64,000 nucleotides of DNA from positions 62,001-126,000 of the forward strand of contig CALEZD010000077.1 of NCBI GenBank assembly GCA_937928385.1, read 5' to 3'. The translations under genes were made by a program, and so were the position numbers. Shown here piece after piece: positions 38,829-47,064 of this stretch (its first letter is position 1; each line of letters begins with the position of its first letter). A model generated the notes under the pieces. It searched no databases. It was given only the letters and a program-made list of their open reading frames with translations, and had not been told where the DNA came from. Source of the stretch: an uncultured Bacteroidota bacterium. GTDB lineage: Bacteria > Bacteroidota > Bacteroidia > Chitinophagales > Chitinophagaceae.

Positions 38829-39695
38829 ATGAGATGTAAAAATTTGTTATTGATTACCCCGGTATTGTTTTTTGTGTCAGCCTGCAATGTTATCAATAAG
38901 GCTGAACCTGTACCTACGTATGTGAAGATAGATTCTGTGATACTGGATATTGATAACCCGTCTGCACAGGGTTCTTCAGCGCACAATATTACCAGTATAT
39001 GGATGTATTACAATAACAGCCCCGTGGGCATTTTTGACCTGCCATGCTACGTGCCTGTAATTACTGAGGGGGATAAAGGCACTTTGTCTGTTATACCCGG
39101 TATTACACTCAACGGGCTGGTAGACCTGCAACCACAGTACTCATTTTATACTTTCGATACTATAACACTTGTAAGTCAGCCCGGGGGTACTGTTCATTAT
39201 ACACCTGTTACCCGTTATACCGAAGCAGCGAAATTTCCTTATATAGAAGATTTCGAAGTGGGCAATTCATTTATTCCCTTTACGCCCGAGTTGTCTGATG
39301 ATACCACCATACACAGGATAAATGATAAGAGCCTGGTGTTTGAAGGTGGCGGATCAGGTTATATATCACTCAGTACTGGGTTCCCGTATTCTGAAAGTAT
39401 CAGCAATGCTGGCTTCCCCATAGCAGCAGGCGAGGCTTATGTGGAGATTAACTACAAATGCAACGTGCCTTTTGAAGTAGGTATGTATAATACCCTTAGT
39501 TCGGGGATAGATGTGTATGAGTACATTATGGGGGTAAAAGGCACTGATACCTGGAAGAAAATATATATTGACCTGGCCACTTACAGTGGCCGGAATCCAG
39601 GTAAAAATTATAAACTAATGATAAAGGCCAGCCTGCCCGACGGGTCGTCTTCAGGTTATGTATTATTAGACAATATTAAAGTAGTAACCTATTAA
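38829..39695 (+). CDS. Lipoprotein of unknown function
   Basis: 288 residues with a lipoprotein signal peptide (MRCKNLLLITPVLFFVSAC, lipobox VSAC). The mature part is beta-rich, with YVKIDSVILDIDNPSAQGSS at the start and a C-terminal part (IEDFEVGNSFIPF, SLVFEGGGSGYISL, YVLLDNIKVV) that resembles carbohydrate-binding or jelly-roll domains. It ends four bases before the sugar transferase gene, so the two are cotranscribed and it may belong to the export side of the polysaccharide system. Confidence 0.7.
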   Translation: MRCKNLLLITPVLFFVSACNVINKAEPVPTYVKIDSVILDIDNPSAQGSSAHNITSIWMYYNNSPVGIFDLPCYVPVITEGDKGTLSVIPGITLNGLVDLQPQYSFYTFDTITLVSQPGGTVHYTPVTRYTEAAKFPYIEDFEVGNSFIPFTPELSDDTTIHRINDKSLVFEGGGSGYISLSTGFPYSESISNAGFPIAAGEAYVEINYKCNVPFEVGMYNTLSSGIDVYEYIMGVKGTDTWKKIYIDLATYSGRNPGKNYKLMIKASLPDGSSSGYVLLDNIKVVTY

Positions 39696-39699
39696 CATA

Positions 39700-41124
39700 A
39701 TGTATCTCGCAAAGGCTAAGCAAAATGCTATTAAGTGGATGGTGCTGCTTGACTATATGTCAGCACTGGCCGCCTGGCTTTTGTTTTGGGGATACAGGCA
39801 TTATGCACTGGGCGACCTGAGTTACTGGGCTTCCTGGAGCATTTTCGGTACCCGGGACTTTATCATGAGCCTGCTGATAATACCCGGCGGATGGCTGCTG
39901 TTGTATATGCTTTCAGGTACCTACTTCGACCTGTACCGCAAATCGAGGCTCGACGAAATTAACCGCACACTTATATCCTGTATACTGGGCAGTATTTTGG
40001 TGTCATTGTCCATCTTTGCCAACGATGCCGAAGACTATTCTTATTTTATCAGGACAACAGGCAGGTACCTGTTTATTCATACTGCCACTACTCTTATAGT
40101 ACGATTGTTGTTGCTCAACAGGGTGAAGAATAATCTTATAAAAGGCAAAGTAGGTTTCAGCACTTTGATTATTGGCGGCAACCAGAAAGCCATAGATTTA
40201 TATAAGAGTATAACAGGCAGCAGGAAGGCATTGGGCAATGTGTTCAAAGGCTTTATTTACTCCACTAAAGAAAATGGTAACGGAATGAGTAAGTTCCTGC
40301 CGCAACTGGGGCACTTGTCTGAATTGGAGGATATTATTGACGAGTATGAAATAGAAGAAGTTATCATAGCAGTAGATACATCAGAACACCACCTGCTGGA
40401 GAATATATTGAGCAGGCTGAGTTACAGGCCGGTTGTTATAAAAATTCAGCCTGATATTTATGATATAATATCAGGTTCGGTAAAAACCAGCAATGTGTAC
40501 GATGCTGTACTCATTCATGTGTACCCCGACCTTATGCCCGACTGGCAGCGGGTGTGCAAACGCGCTATAGATATCATAGCGTCGCTTACGGCTCTAATTG
40601 TCTTATCTCCATTCCTATTGTTTGCAGCATTACGCGTCAAATTGTCTTCACCCGGCGCTGTTATCTACAAGCAGCAGCGCATCGGGTTATTTGGTGAGCC
40701 GTTTTATATTTATAAGTTCAGGTCGATGTTCACCAATGCGGAAAAAGATGGCCCCGCTTTGTCCAGTCATGAAGACCCGCGTATCACACCCTGGGGACGT
40801 TTTATGCGCAAATGGCGCATAGACGAATTGCCGCAATTTTACAATATTCTTAAAGGAGAAATGTCGTTGGTAGGCCCCAGGCCCGAAAGGCAGTTTTTTA
40901 TAGATCGTATTATCGCTACGCACCCGCATTATAAATACCTGCACAAAGTAAAGCCAGGCCTCACCTCCTGGGGTATGGTACAGTTTGGCTATGCAGAGAA
41001 TGTGGATGAAATGGTAGAGCGTATGAAGTATGACCTGCTTTATATTGAAAACTGCAGCCTGGCGCTGGATATTAAAATAATGATGTACACGCTTATGGTT
41101 ATCTTCCAGGGCAGAGGAAAGTAA
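39700..41124 (+). CDS. Polyprenyl-phosphate sugar phosphotransferase (WbaP/WcaJ-type)
   Basis: 474 residues: four to five N-terminal membrane segments (about 10-150), a Rossmann-like CoA-binding part (GFSTLIIGGNQKAIDLYKS and on), and the C-terminal bacterial sugar transferase domain (about 275-470) with KRAIDIIASLTALIVLSPF, SPGAVIYKQQRIG, YKFRSMFTNAE, WRIDELPQFYNIL and MSLVGPRPER. It moves a sugar-1-phosphate onto undecaprenyl phosphate and so starts a repeat unit of exopolysaccharide or O-antigen at the inner membrane. The glycosyltransferase cluster at 57-64 kb could extend it. Its TAA directly abuts the TTA of the convergent response regulator. Confidence 0.92.
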   Translation: MYLAKAKQNAIKWMVLLDYMSALAAWLLFWGYRHYALGDLSYWASWSIFGTRDFIMSLLIIPGGWLLLYMLSGTYFDLYRKSRLDEINRTLISCILGSILVSLSIFANDAEDYSYFIRTTGRYLFIHTATTLIVRLLLLNRVKNNLIKGKVGFSTLIIGGNQKAIDLYKSITGSRKALGNVFKGFIYSTKENGNGMSKFLPQLGHLSELEDIIDEYEIEEVIIAVDTSEHHLLENILSRLSYRPVVIKIQPDIYDIISGSVKTSNVYDAVLIHVYPDLMPDWQRVCKRAIDIIASLTALIVLSPFLLFAALRVKLSSPGAVIYKQQRIGLFGEPFYIYKFRSMFTNAEKDGPALSSHEDPRITPWGRFMRKWRIDELPQFYNILKGEMSLVGPRPERQFFIDRIIATHPHYKYLHKVKPGLTSWGMVQFGYAENVDEMVERMKYDLLYIENCSLALDIKIMMYTLMVIFQGRGK

Positions 41125-41550
41125 TTACCGGCTCCCTACTATAACTTTGATAGTATTCAGTGTCTCCTCATTGAGCGGTTTATTGAGAAATTTCTTTACG
41201 TACGGGTTCTGTTCCGCTGTCTGTATATCGTCTTCGTTCAGCGATGTACTGAGTATAAATACAGTGGTATTGGCCCTTGTCATTTCAGGCAGTTCAGCAT
41301 ATTTTTCCAGGAATTCAAAACCATTCATTTCCGGCATATTAATATCCAGTAGAATTACTTCGGGTAGCATACCTGCGCCTTGTGCAGCAGTTGATAGATA
41401 TTTCAATGCTTCAACTGCAGAAGGCATCTGCAGAATGTCTTCTGCAAAATGGTATTTGCGAATAGTTTTCTCGGCTATATAGCGGTCTATCTGGTTGTCA
41501 TCTACAACCATTATTTTCCTGAAAACCATATCAGGGGTTTCTTCTGTCAT
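41125..41550 (-). CDS. Single-domain response regulator
   Basis: 141 residues, one receiver domain only: MVVDDNQIDRYIAEK at the start, phospho-acceptor Asp69 in VILLDINMPEMNG, a Thr/Ser in FILSTSLNEDD and Lys in KKFLNKPL. There is no output domain, so it should act by protein contact or as a phosphate relay. Its start overlaps the stop of the upstream kinase gene (TAATG), and its stop codon abuts that of the convergent sugar transferase. Confidence 0.92.
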   Translation of the reverse strand: MTEETPDMVFRKIMVVDDNQIDRYIAEKTIRKYHFAEDILQMPSAVEALKYLSTAAQGAGMLPEVILLDINMPEMNGFEFLEKYAELPEMTRANTTVFILSTSLNEDDIQTAEQNPYVKKFLNKPLNEETLNTIKVIVGSR

Positions 41551-43070
41551 TACTTTTGGGCTTTGTTATTAATAGTGGGCAGATATATTGTAAAGTCAGA
41601 ACCTTTGCCTGGTTCTGAAGTGAGTTGTATGGTGCCGTTCAATTTTTCTACTGTTTCTTTTACAATGTACAGGCCTATGCCTGTACCCTCTGACATAACT
41701 GATGCACGATAAAACATGTCGAATACTTTTTCATGTTTGTCTTTGCTGATGCCAATACCATTGTCTTGTATCGCAATGGTTACACCAGCGCTATGGGGCT
41801 GTATAGAAATATTTACATAAGGGTTTGGCTTTTCGGGGTCGTGGTAGCGAAGCGCATTGGCCAGCAGGTTGCTGACAATCATTTTTATCCTGCTTTTGTC
41901 AGAGTGCAAGATGGCTTTTTTACTGACCTCTATGGTAATCTTTACATTGCTGTTGCCGGCATTCATAAACCTCAGGTCGCGCACTATATCACTTACCAGT
42001 TCATTAAAATCTATTTTTTCGCTCTCTACCTGTACCCTGGCGTTTCTTGAATAGTTGAGAATGTCCAGCACAAAACCATCCAGTTTCTTCACACTGCTCT
42101 TCAGCATACCCAGCAATTCCAGTATACTGTCTTCATTGGTTTCAGTTTCTGCAAATTCAATTACCCCCAGGATAGAAGACAATGGGGCACGCAGGTCGTG
42201 AGAAACACTATACACAAAACGGTCGAGCTCCATGTTTGTCTTCTTCAGTATTTCATTCGATTCCTCGAGGGCCTGCTCGTATTTGTATTGTTCAGTTATA
42301 TCTCTGAAGTTGGATACAATACCATTGATGGCAGGGTCGTGCAGCAGGTTGGTGCTTACCCGCTCACACCATATCACGGTGCCATCTTTTTTTAGTGTAC
42401 GGTACACGATTTTCTGGGGTAGGCTTGGCGTGTTTTTTACATTATTAATAAATTCCCTGATTCTTTCTTTTTCTTCAGGATGGGAGAAATGCATGGATTT
42501 CAAGCCAATTATCTCTTCAGGTTTAAAACCTGTCAGCCTGTATACCGAATCGCTGATAAAGATGATGTTCATGTCCTTATCTGCTACTACTATTACATCC
42601 GATGAGTTTTCTATCAGTGAACGGAACCTGTTTTCACTGTCTCTTAATGCCTGTTCTGTTTTAATACGTTCAGTAATGTCCCTGAAGTTGACCACAATAC
42701 CCTTGATAGCGGGGTCATCCAGGAAATTGATGGCTACGCCATCACACCATATCACCGTACCGTCTTTTTTTATTCGCCGGTAAATAATACTGATTGGTTT
42801 GCCGGGATTTTTAATGACATTCTGCACATGTTTTTCCAGCATCGCTCTGTCTTCAGGATGAACATAATTCAGTGTACGTACGCCTATTACCTCTTCGGGG
42901 GTTTGCTCCATTATACGGTACAGAGAGTCGCTGGCAAAAACAGGAACTGAATTTTCGTCCACTACCATTATCGCGTCCGCACTATGTTCTATCAGCGAGC
43001 GGAATTTATGCTCACTGGCTTTCAGCGCTTCCTCTTCTGCGTAACGGTCAACTATTGTTTGGTTACTCAT
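41550..43070 (-). CDS. Cytoplasmic double-PAS histidine kinase
   Basis: 506 residues, no membrane segment. Two PAS domains with PAC tails (about 20-140 and 145-265) that are near copies of each other: both have KDGTVIWC, DPAI[KN]GIV and NFRDITE. Then HisKA with phospho-acceptor His291 (VYSVSHDLRAPLSSILG) and HATPase_c with NLLANALRYHDPEKP (N), IQDNGIGISKDKHEKVFDMFYR (G1/F) and GTGIGLYIVKETVEKL (G2). A soluble sensor of an intracellular signal; PAS-bound cofactor is unknown. It passes phosphate to the overlapping receiver-only regulator. Confidence 0.92.
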   Translation of the reverse strand: MSNQTIVDRYAEEEALKASEHKFRSLIEHSADAIMVVDENSVPVFASDSLYRIMEQTPEEVIGVRTLNYVHPEDRAMLEKHVQNVIKNPGKPISIIYRRIKKDGTVIWCDGVAINFLDDPAIKGIVVNFRDITERIKTEQALRDSENRFRSLIENSSDVIVVADKDMNIIFISDSVYRLTGFKPEEIIGLKSMHFSHPEEKERIREFINNVKNTPSLPQKIVYRTLKKDGTVIWCERVSTNLLHDPAINGIVSNFRDITEQYKYEQALEESNEILKKTNMELDRFVYSVSHDLRAPLSSILGVIEFAETETNEDSILELLGMLKSSVKKLDGFVLDILNYSRNARVQVESEKIDFNELVSDIVRDLRFMNAGNSNVKITIEVSKKAILHSDKSRIKMIVSNLLANALRYHDPEKPNPYVNISIQPHSAGVTIAIQDNGIGISKDKHEKVFDMFYRASVMSEGTGIGLYIVKETVEKLNGTIQLTSEPGKGSDFTIYLPTINNKAQK

Positions 43071-43344
43071 CGGTAAATATGCATTACCCCAGGTTATTTT
43101 CAGTAGATACGTTCAATGAGTGATAATAATAAAAATTAACACGCTTGCGTTTGCACCGATAATGCCACCCGGAAACTCTGCCAATATTCTGTTTAATAAA
43201 ATTATCCCTAAGAATATGTATGTTTCAACAAGATAAACATCAGCACGATTAATTCCAACACATTATAAAAACCATCAAACATTAAAATTGTTCGAAATTT
43301 TTAATAGGTTTCAATCTTTATGCGAAAAATGCTGTTGCCACAAA

Positions 43345-44694
43345 TTAAACTGTAGCTGTAGGGAATAGCAGCCCGTTGTTTACATTCAGGTATTCTATTG
43401 CTTCGCCTGTTACAAAAACACTTCCCGTTATAAGCAAGGCATCATCTTTGCCCAGTGCTTCGCGGGCGGTGCGTACAGCATCTGCTACACTACTATATGC
43501 CCCCCCCCGCAGGTCAAAAGCGGCTGCTGATTGTTGCAACTGTGTGGCTGGTAATGCCCGGGGAATATCTGCGTTGCAGAAGTAGTAAATATTGTCTTTA
43601 GGAAATAATGCTAACGCAGCCTGGATATCCTTGTCTTTGACAAAGCCTGTCACTATATGTTTAGTAGCAGCTTTAATATTGCCCCACTGTTTCATGGCGC
43701 CTGTAAGGCCGGCTGGGTTATGGGCTACATCAGCTATTATTAGTGGTTCGTCCTGCAATACATCCCACCTGCCGCGCAGGCCTGTTAGTTTCTTTACATT
43801 GGATAAAGCAGACAGTGTCACATCCAGTGGCAGTTCAGCCATGCCTGTTGAAACAAGTACTTCCCTTGCTGCCAGTACTGTTTTAATATTAGCTGCCTGG
43901 TAGTCGCCCAGCAGGTCGGTGGCCAGGTCGTGCATCTCTCTACGCGCCCTGTGTATAGTTTTGAAGGACTGGTATTGCAGGTTGCTGCCTGTACGCACCA
44001 TATCCCACATGCTTTCTGCAAAGTAGAGTACACTTTGTTTGTGTACCGAGTGTTCAAAAAATACCTTTTCTGTTTCTGGATGCTGTTCCCCAATTACCAC
44101 GGGTACGCCGGGTTTGATAATCCCGGCTTTTTCACCGGCAATTTCAGCCAGTGTATTGCCCAGGAAATCTGTATGGTCGTAACCAATATTGGTGATGATG
44201 GATAGCAATGGCGTAATGATATTTGTACTATCCAGCCTGCCGCCCATACCTGTTTCTATTATGGCTATATCCACCTCTTGCTCTGCAAAGGCGGCAAAAG
44301 CCATTGCCACGGTTATTTCAAAAAAAGAGGGCTCTACTTCTTCAATAATGTTTTTGTTGGCAGCTACAAAATCCACTACCCATTCTTTGCTTACCGGTTC
44401 ACCATCTATGCGTATTCGTTCCCTGAAATCAACCAGGTGTGGTGAGGTGTATAGCCCAACTCTGTACCCCGCACTCTGGAAGACAGCCGCAAGCAGATGG
44501 CTTACACTGCCTTTGCCATTGGTACCGGCTATATGTATGCTTTTGAAACGCTCCTGGGGGTTGCCTAAATGCCCGCACAGCTTTATGGTGTTGTCCAGGT
44601 CTTTCTTAAATGCAGCCGCACCTATGCGTGTAAACATAGGCAGCTGTTCGTATAAATAGTTTACAGTTTGCTCGTAGTTAGTTGATGCTTGCAT
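43345..44694 (-). CDS. folC: Dihydrofolate synthase / folylpolyglutamate synthase
   Basis: 449 residues. Mur-ligase-like: ATP loop HIAGTNGKGSVSHLLAA, YTSPHLVDFRERIRIDGE, FFEITVAMAFAAFAEQEVDIAIIETGMGGRLDSTN, and the C-terminal part with LRGRWDVLQ and IADVAHNPAGL. It adds glutamate to dihydropteroate and folates in the cytoplasm. ATG 44694 (MQASTNYEQTVNYL) is preferred over an upstream reading at 44721, which would overlap the tonB gene. It lies 4 bp after tonB, so the two are cotranscribed. About 270 bp of non-coding DNA follow before the kinase gene; nothing notable is seen there. Confidence 0.94.
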   Translation of the reverse strand: MQASTNYEQTVNYLYEQLPMFTRIGAAAFKKDLDNTIKLCGHLGNPQERFKSIHIAGTNGKGSVSHLLAAVFQSAGYRVGLYTSPHLVDFRERIRIDGEPVSKEWVVDFVAANKNIIEEVEPSFFEITVAMAFAAFAEQEVDIAIIETGMGGRLDSTNIITPLLSIITNIGYDHTDFLGNTLAEIAGEKAGIIKPGVPVVIGEQHPETEKVFFEHSVHKQSVLYFAESMWDMVRTGSNLQYQSFKTIHRARREMHDLATDLLGDYQAANIKTVLAAREVLVSTGMAELPLDVTLSALSNVKKLTGLRGRWDVLQDEPLIIADVAHNPAGLTGAMKQWGNIKAATKHIVTGFVKDKDIQAALALFPKDNIYYFCNADIPRALPATQLQQSAAAFDLRGGAYSSVADAVRTAREALGKDDALLITGSVFVTGEAIEYLNVNNGLLFPTATV

Positions 44695-44698
44695 TACC

Positions 44699-45535
44699 TC
44701 AGGAACGGGTTTTGAATACAAAGGTAATATTCCCGAACTGTTCTTCAGGGGCAGTTGCGCTTTTATTAAAACGGATGCTGTTTACTTTTTTCAGGGCCAG
44801 CTCTCTCAACTGAGGGCTGCTGGATGAAACAATACGTTTGTTCGTGATATTCCCGGCCTGGTTAACGGTAATACGCACTATAACAGTACCACCCTCTTTA
44901 AATTCAGCCTCCCGGGGTGGAAATGCTACTATGCTGCGCCCTTTAATGTCGTGGTTAATCCCACCACCACTGCCTGGCGTACCTTCGTAATTGTCTGCGC
45001 CGGGAGTACCTCCGGGTACGCCACGGTCTCCGTTGCCCGTAGTGTTGCCTTCACTGCTGCCTTTGGCATCAGTAGTGGCATTGTTACCGCCTGTCCCTGT
45101 GCTGCCCCCGTAAACATACCGGGCTTTCTGCTGTGTGTTATTGCTGTTAGCCGGGCGGTCGCTGCGGTTGCGTGTATTATTGTTAGCTGTATTATTTGTA
45201 TTGGTGGTTTTTTTTGTTTCGGTGGTATTCACTGCAGGAGCGTCCGGGTCATTGCTTTCCAGCACATTGGCAGGCAGGTCTGTATTAGCTATGCTACTTG
45301 CACTGGTAGTAGCCGCATTGTCCGGCGCAGGTTCTCCAATGGCCATGGGTTGGTCTATACCATAGCCATCGGCAGAAGTGCCCAGGTTTACTTCTATCCC
45401 CAGTTCCTCTATTTTTTCTATCTGCGGTGGACTGTAAGTGATAAAAAAGAACAGCAGCAGCAATACGATATGTATCCCGGCCGTCCATATAGCGGCCTTG
45501 CTGTCAACTGCGGGTTGTTCCTGTGCTACACTCAT
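44699..45535 (-). CDS. tonB: Energy transducer TonB
   Basis: 278 residues: N-terminal membrane helix (about 15-37, IWTAGIHIVLLLLFFFITYS), a long linker (about 38-195) rich in Asn, Thr, Gly and Ser instead of the usual Pro-Glu/Pro-Lys repeats, and a C-terminal TonB domain (about 205-278: GGTVIVRITVNQAGNITNKRIV, LRELALKKVNSIRFN, NITFVFKTRS). It links inner-membrane proton motive force to outer membrane receptors, of which two are encoded here. exbB/exbD are not within the window next to it. It is followed at 4 bp by folC. Confidence 0.88.
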   Translation of the reverse strand: MSVAQEQPAVDSKAAIWTAGIHIVLLLLFFFITYSPPQIEKIEELGIEVNLGTSADGYGIDQPMAIGEPAPDNAATTSASSIANTDLPANVLESNDPDAPAVNTTETKKTTNTNNTANNNTRNRSDRPANSNNTQQKARYVYGGSTGTGGNNATTDAKGSSEGNTTGNGDRGVPGGTPGADNYEGTPGSGGGINHDIKGRSIVAFPPREAEFKEGGTVIVRITVNQAGNITNKRIVSSSSPQLRELALKKVNSIRFNKSATAPEEQFGNITFVFKTRS

Positions 45536-45607
45536 TATTGTTTAAAAGTAAAAAAATGATTGCAATGAGAAAGTTAATGTATTCGATTGTTTTAACCGCT
45601 GAATTAA

Positions 45608-46915
45608 TCAATGCGCGAAATCGCTGTCATAATTCACCATACGTTCCGCAGGTGGGTTAAAATAGCCAAACTTCAGTTTCGGGAATTCTTCTCTTATCAG
45701 CTCCATCATCTGTTTTATGCCCATGTACTCCCCTGTATCCGTCACGCCTATTTTGCCCAGGTACCAGTCGGGGTCTATATTAAAGTTGCGCCACTGTATC
45801 ATGCTCAGGTCGGTGTATTTTATCACCTCTCTCAGTGCTTCATATTCATCCACGCTGTCTGTCATACCGGGAAATGCAAAATAGTTCATAGACGCCCAGC
45901 CGCCATATTTGCGTACAATTTTCAGGCTTTCTATTATGTCTTCAAACTGGTAGTTGTTGGGCAGGTAGTAGCGCGTATATATCTCTTTGCGTACAGAGTT
46001 GGTGCTCACGCGTATACTGTTCAGGCCTGCCTGCATCAGTTTTTCCACCGCATCGGGCTTGCTGCCGTTGGTATTGATATTAATGCTGCCTCTTTGTGTA
46101 TGCTTGCGTATTTCTATTATACTCTCGCGTATGGTTTCCCACATCAGCAGCGGTTCGCCCTCGCAGCCCTGCCCAAAGCTGATTATTGGGTAGGGTGCAG
46201 TTTGCAGGTGCGGTACTGTGTACTCTACTACCTCTTCAGCAGTTGGTTTGAATGACAGCCTGTCCTGCGGCGAATATATTTCTTCCGTCTCCGGTTGGAA
46301 AGAAATGCATCCTATACAATTTGCATTACATGCGGGTGATATAGGTATGGGACATTCCCAACGGCCCATAAAGTAGTTGCGTGCGGCGGGGCAGTCGTAA
46401 GTGAGGGCGCAGTTATCTGCCAGGTGTTTTACTAACCTGTTGTGCGGGTAGGCTGCTATCATTTTGTCTACGCCGTCCTGTATTTTTTTATCATCGTAGC
46501 CCTTTGCTTCCTGGCGTATATCACTTTCTATACGTACAGCCGTCACGTAAAACTTATCATCGTGCCAGCCGGCAGCAGTGTAGCAATACAAAGGTAGTGT
46601 CTGTGCTTCGGGGGCGCTCTCATAGGCGGCTATATACAGGCTGGTGTGCGCAGGGGGGACAAATGCAGCTACCGCCCATCCTTTATCACAAAGGCGCATG
46701 TCGCCGGTCTGTACATCTATGCCTATGCCCCTGCGGTCAGGCAATTCATATAACTGTCCTCCATCAGGCAGTTCTATCCATTCTTCTATTTCCACGGGTA
46801 TGGCATCCCACCCTGTGCGGCCTATGGCATACAGGCTGGTATCTTCATATATATTACCCTCTCCATCGCTATACAGCAGGTAAGGTGTCGACTTTGGATG
46901 TTTTATTTCCGGCAC
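45608..46915 (-). CDS. Radical SAM protein
   Basis: 435 residues from GTG 46915. The first 180 residues are a beta-rich part of unknown role; the radical SAM domain follows, with the [4Fe-4S] motif CNANCIGC (CxxxCxxC, about residue 198), the GGE-like segment ISFGQGCEGEPLL and the strand SININTNGSKPD. It should cleave SAM to start a radical reaction; family and substrate are unknown. It is not near a tRNA or cofactor pathway gene. It is 72 bp upstream of tonB on the same strand and has a TAACTTTG box 23 bp before its start. Confidence 0.85.
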   Translation of the reverse strand: MPEIKHPKSTPYLLYSDGEGNIYEDTSLYAIGRTGWDAIPVEIEEWIELPDGGQLYELPDRRGIGIDVQTGDMRLCDKGWAVAAFVPPAHTSLYIAAYESAPEAQTLPLYCYTAAGWHDDKFYVTAVRIESDIRQEAKGYDDKKIQDGVDKMIAAYPHNRLVKHLADNCALTYDCPAARNYFMGRWECPIPISPACNANCIGCISFQPETEEIYSPQDRLSFKPTAEEVVEYTVPHLQTAPYPIISFGQGCEGEPLLMWETIRESIIEIRKHTQRGSININTNGSKPDAVEKLMQAGLNSIRVSTNSVRKEIYTRYYLPNNYQFEDIIESLKIVRKYGGWASMNYFAFPGMTDSVDEYEALREVIKYTDLSMIQWRNFNIDPDWYLGKIGVTDTGEYMGIKQMMELIREEFPKLKFGYFNPPAERMVNYDSDFAH

Positions 46916-46938
46916 TTGCTTCAGATTCGATTAAGCTG

Positions 46939-46946
46939 CAAAGTTA
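46939..46946 (-). promoter_or_regulatory. Candidate -7 box TAACTTTG for the radical SAM gene
   Basis: Full TAnnTTTG match on the minus strand, 23 bp before the GTG start at 46915. Confidence 0.5.
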
Positions 46947-47037
46947 CCTTGATTTTTTGTGAATATGAGCCGGGGTAGCAGGTGGGGCTTATACCTTATT
47001 TTTCAATTCAAAAAACGCATCCGGGCGCTAAACTCAG

Positions 47038-47045
47038 TATCTTCG
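47038..47045 (+). promoter_or_regulatory. Candidate -7 box TATCTTCG for the T9SS type B gene
   Basis: One-base variant of TAnnTTTG, 19 bp before ATG 47065; the same variant as before porT (6076-6083). Confidence 0.35.
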
Positions 47046-47064
47046 TACACTTACATTACGCTGA

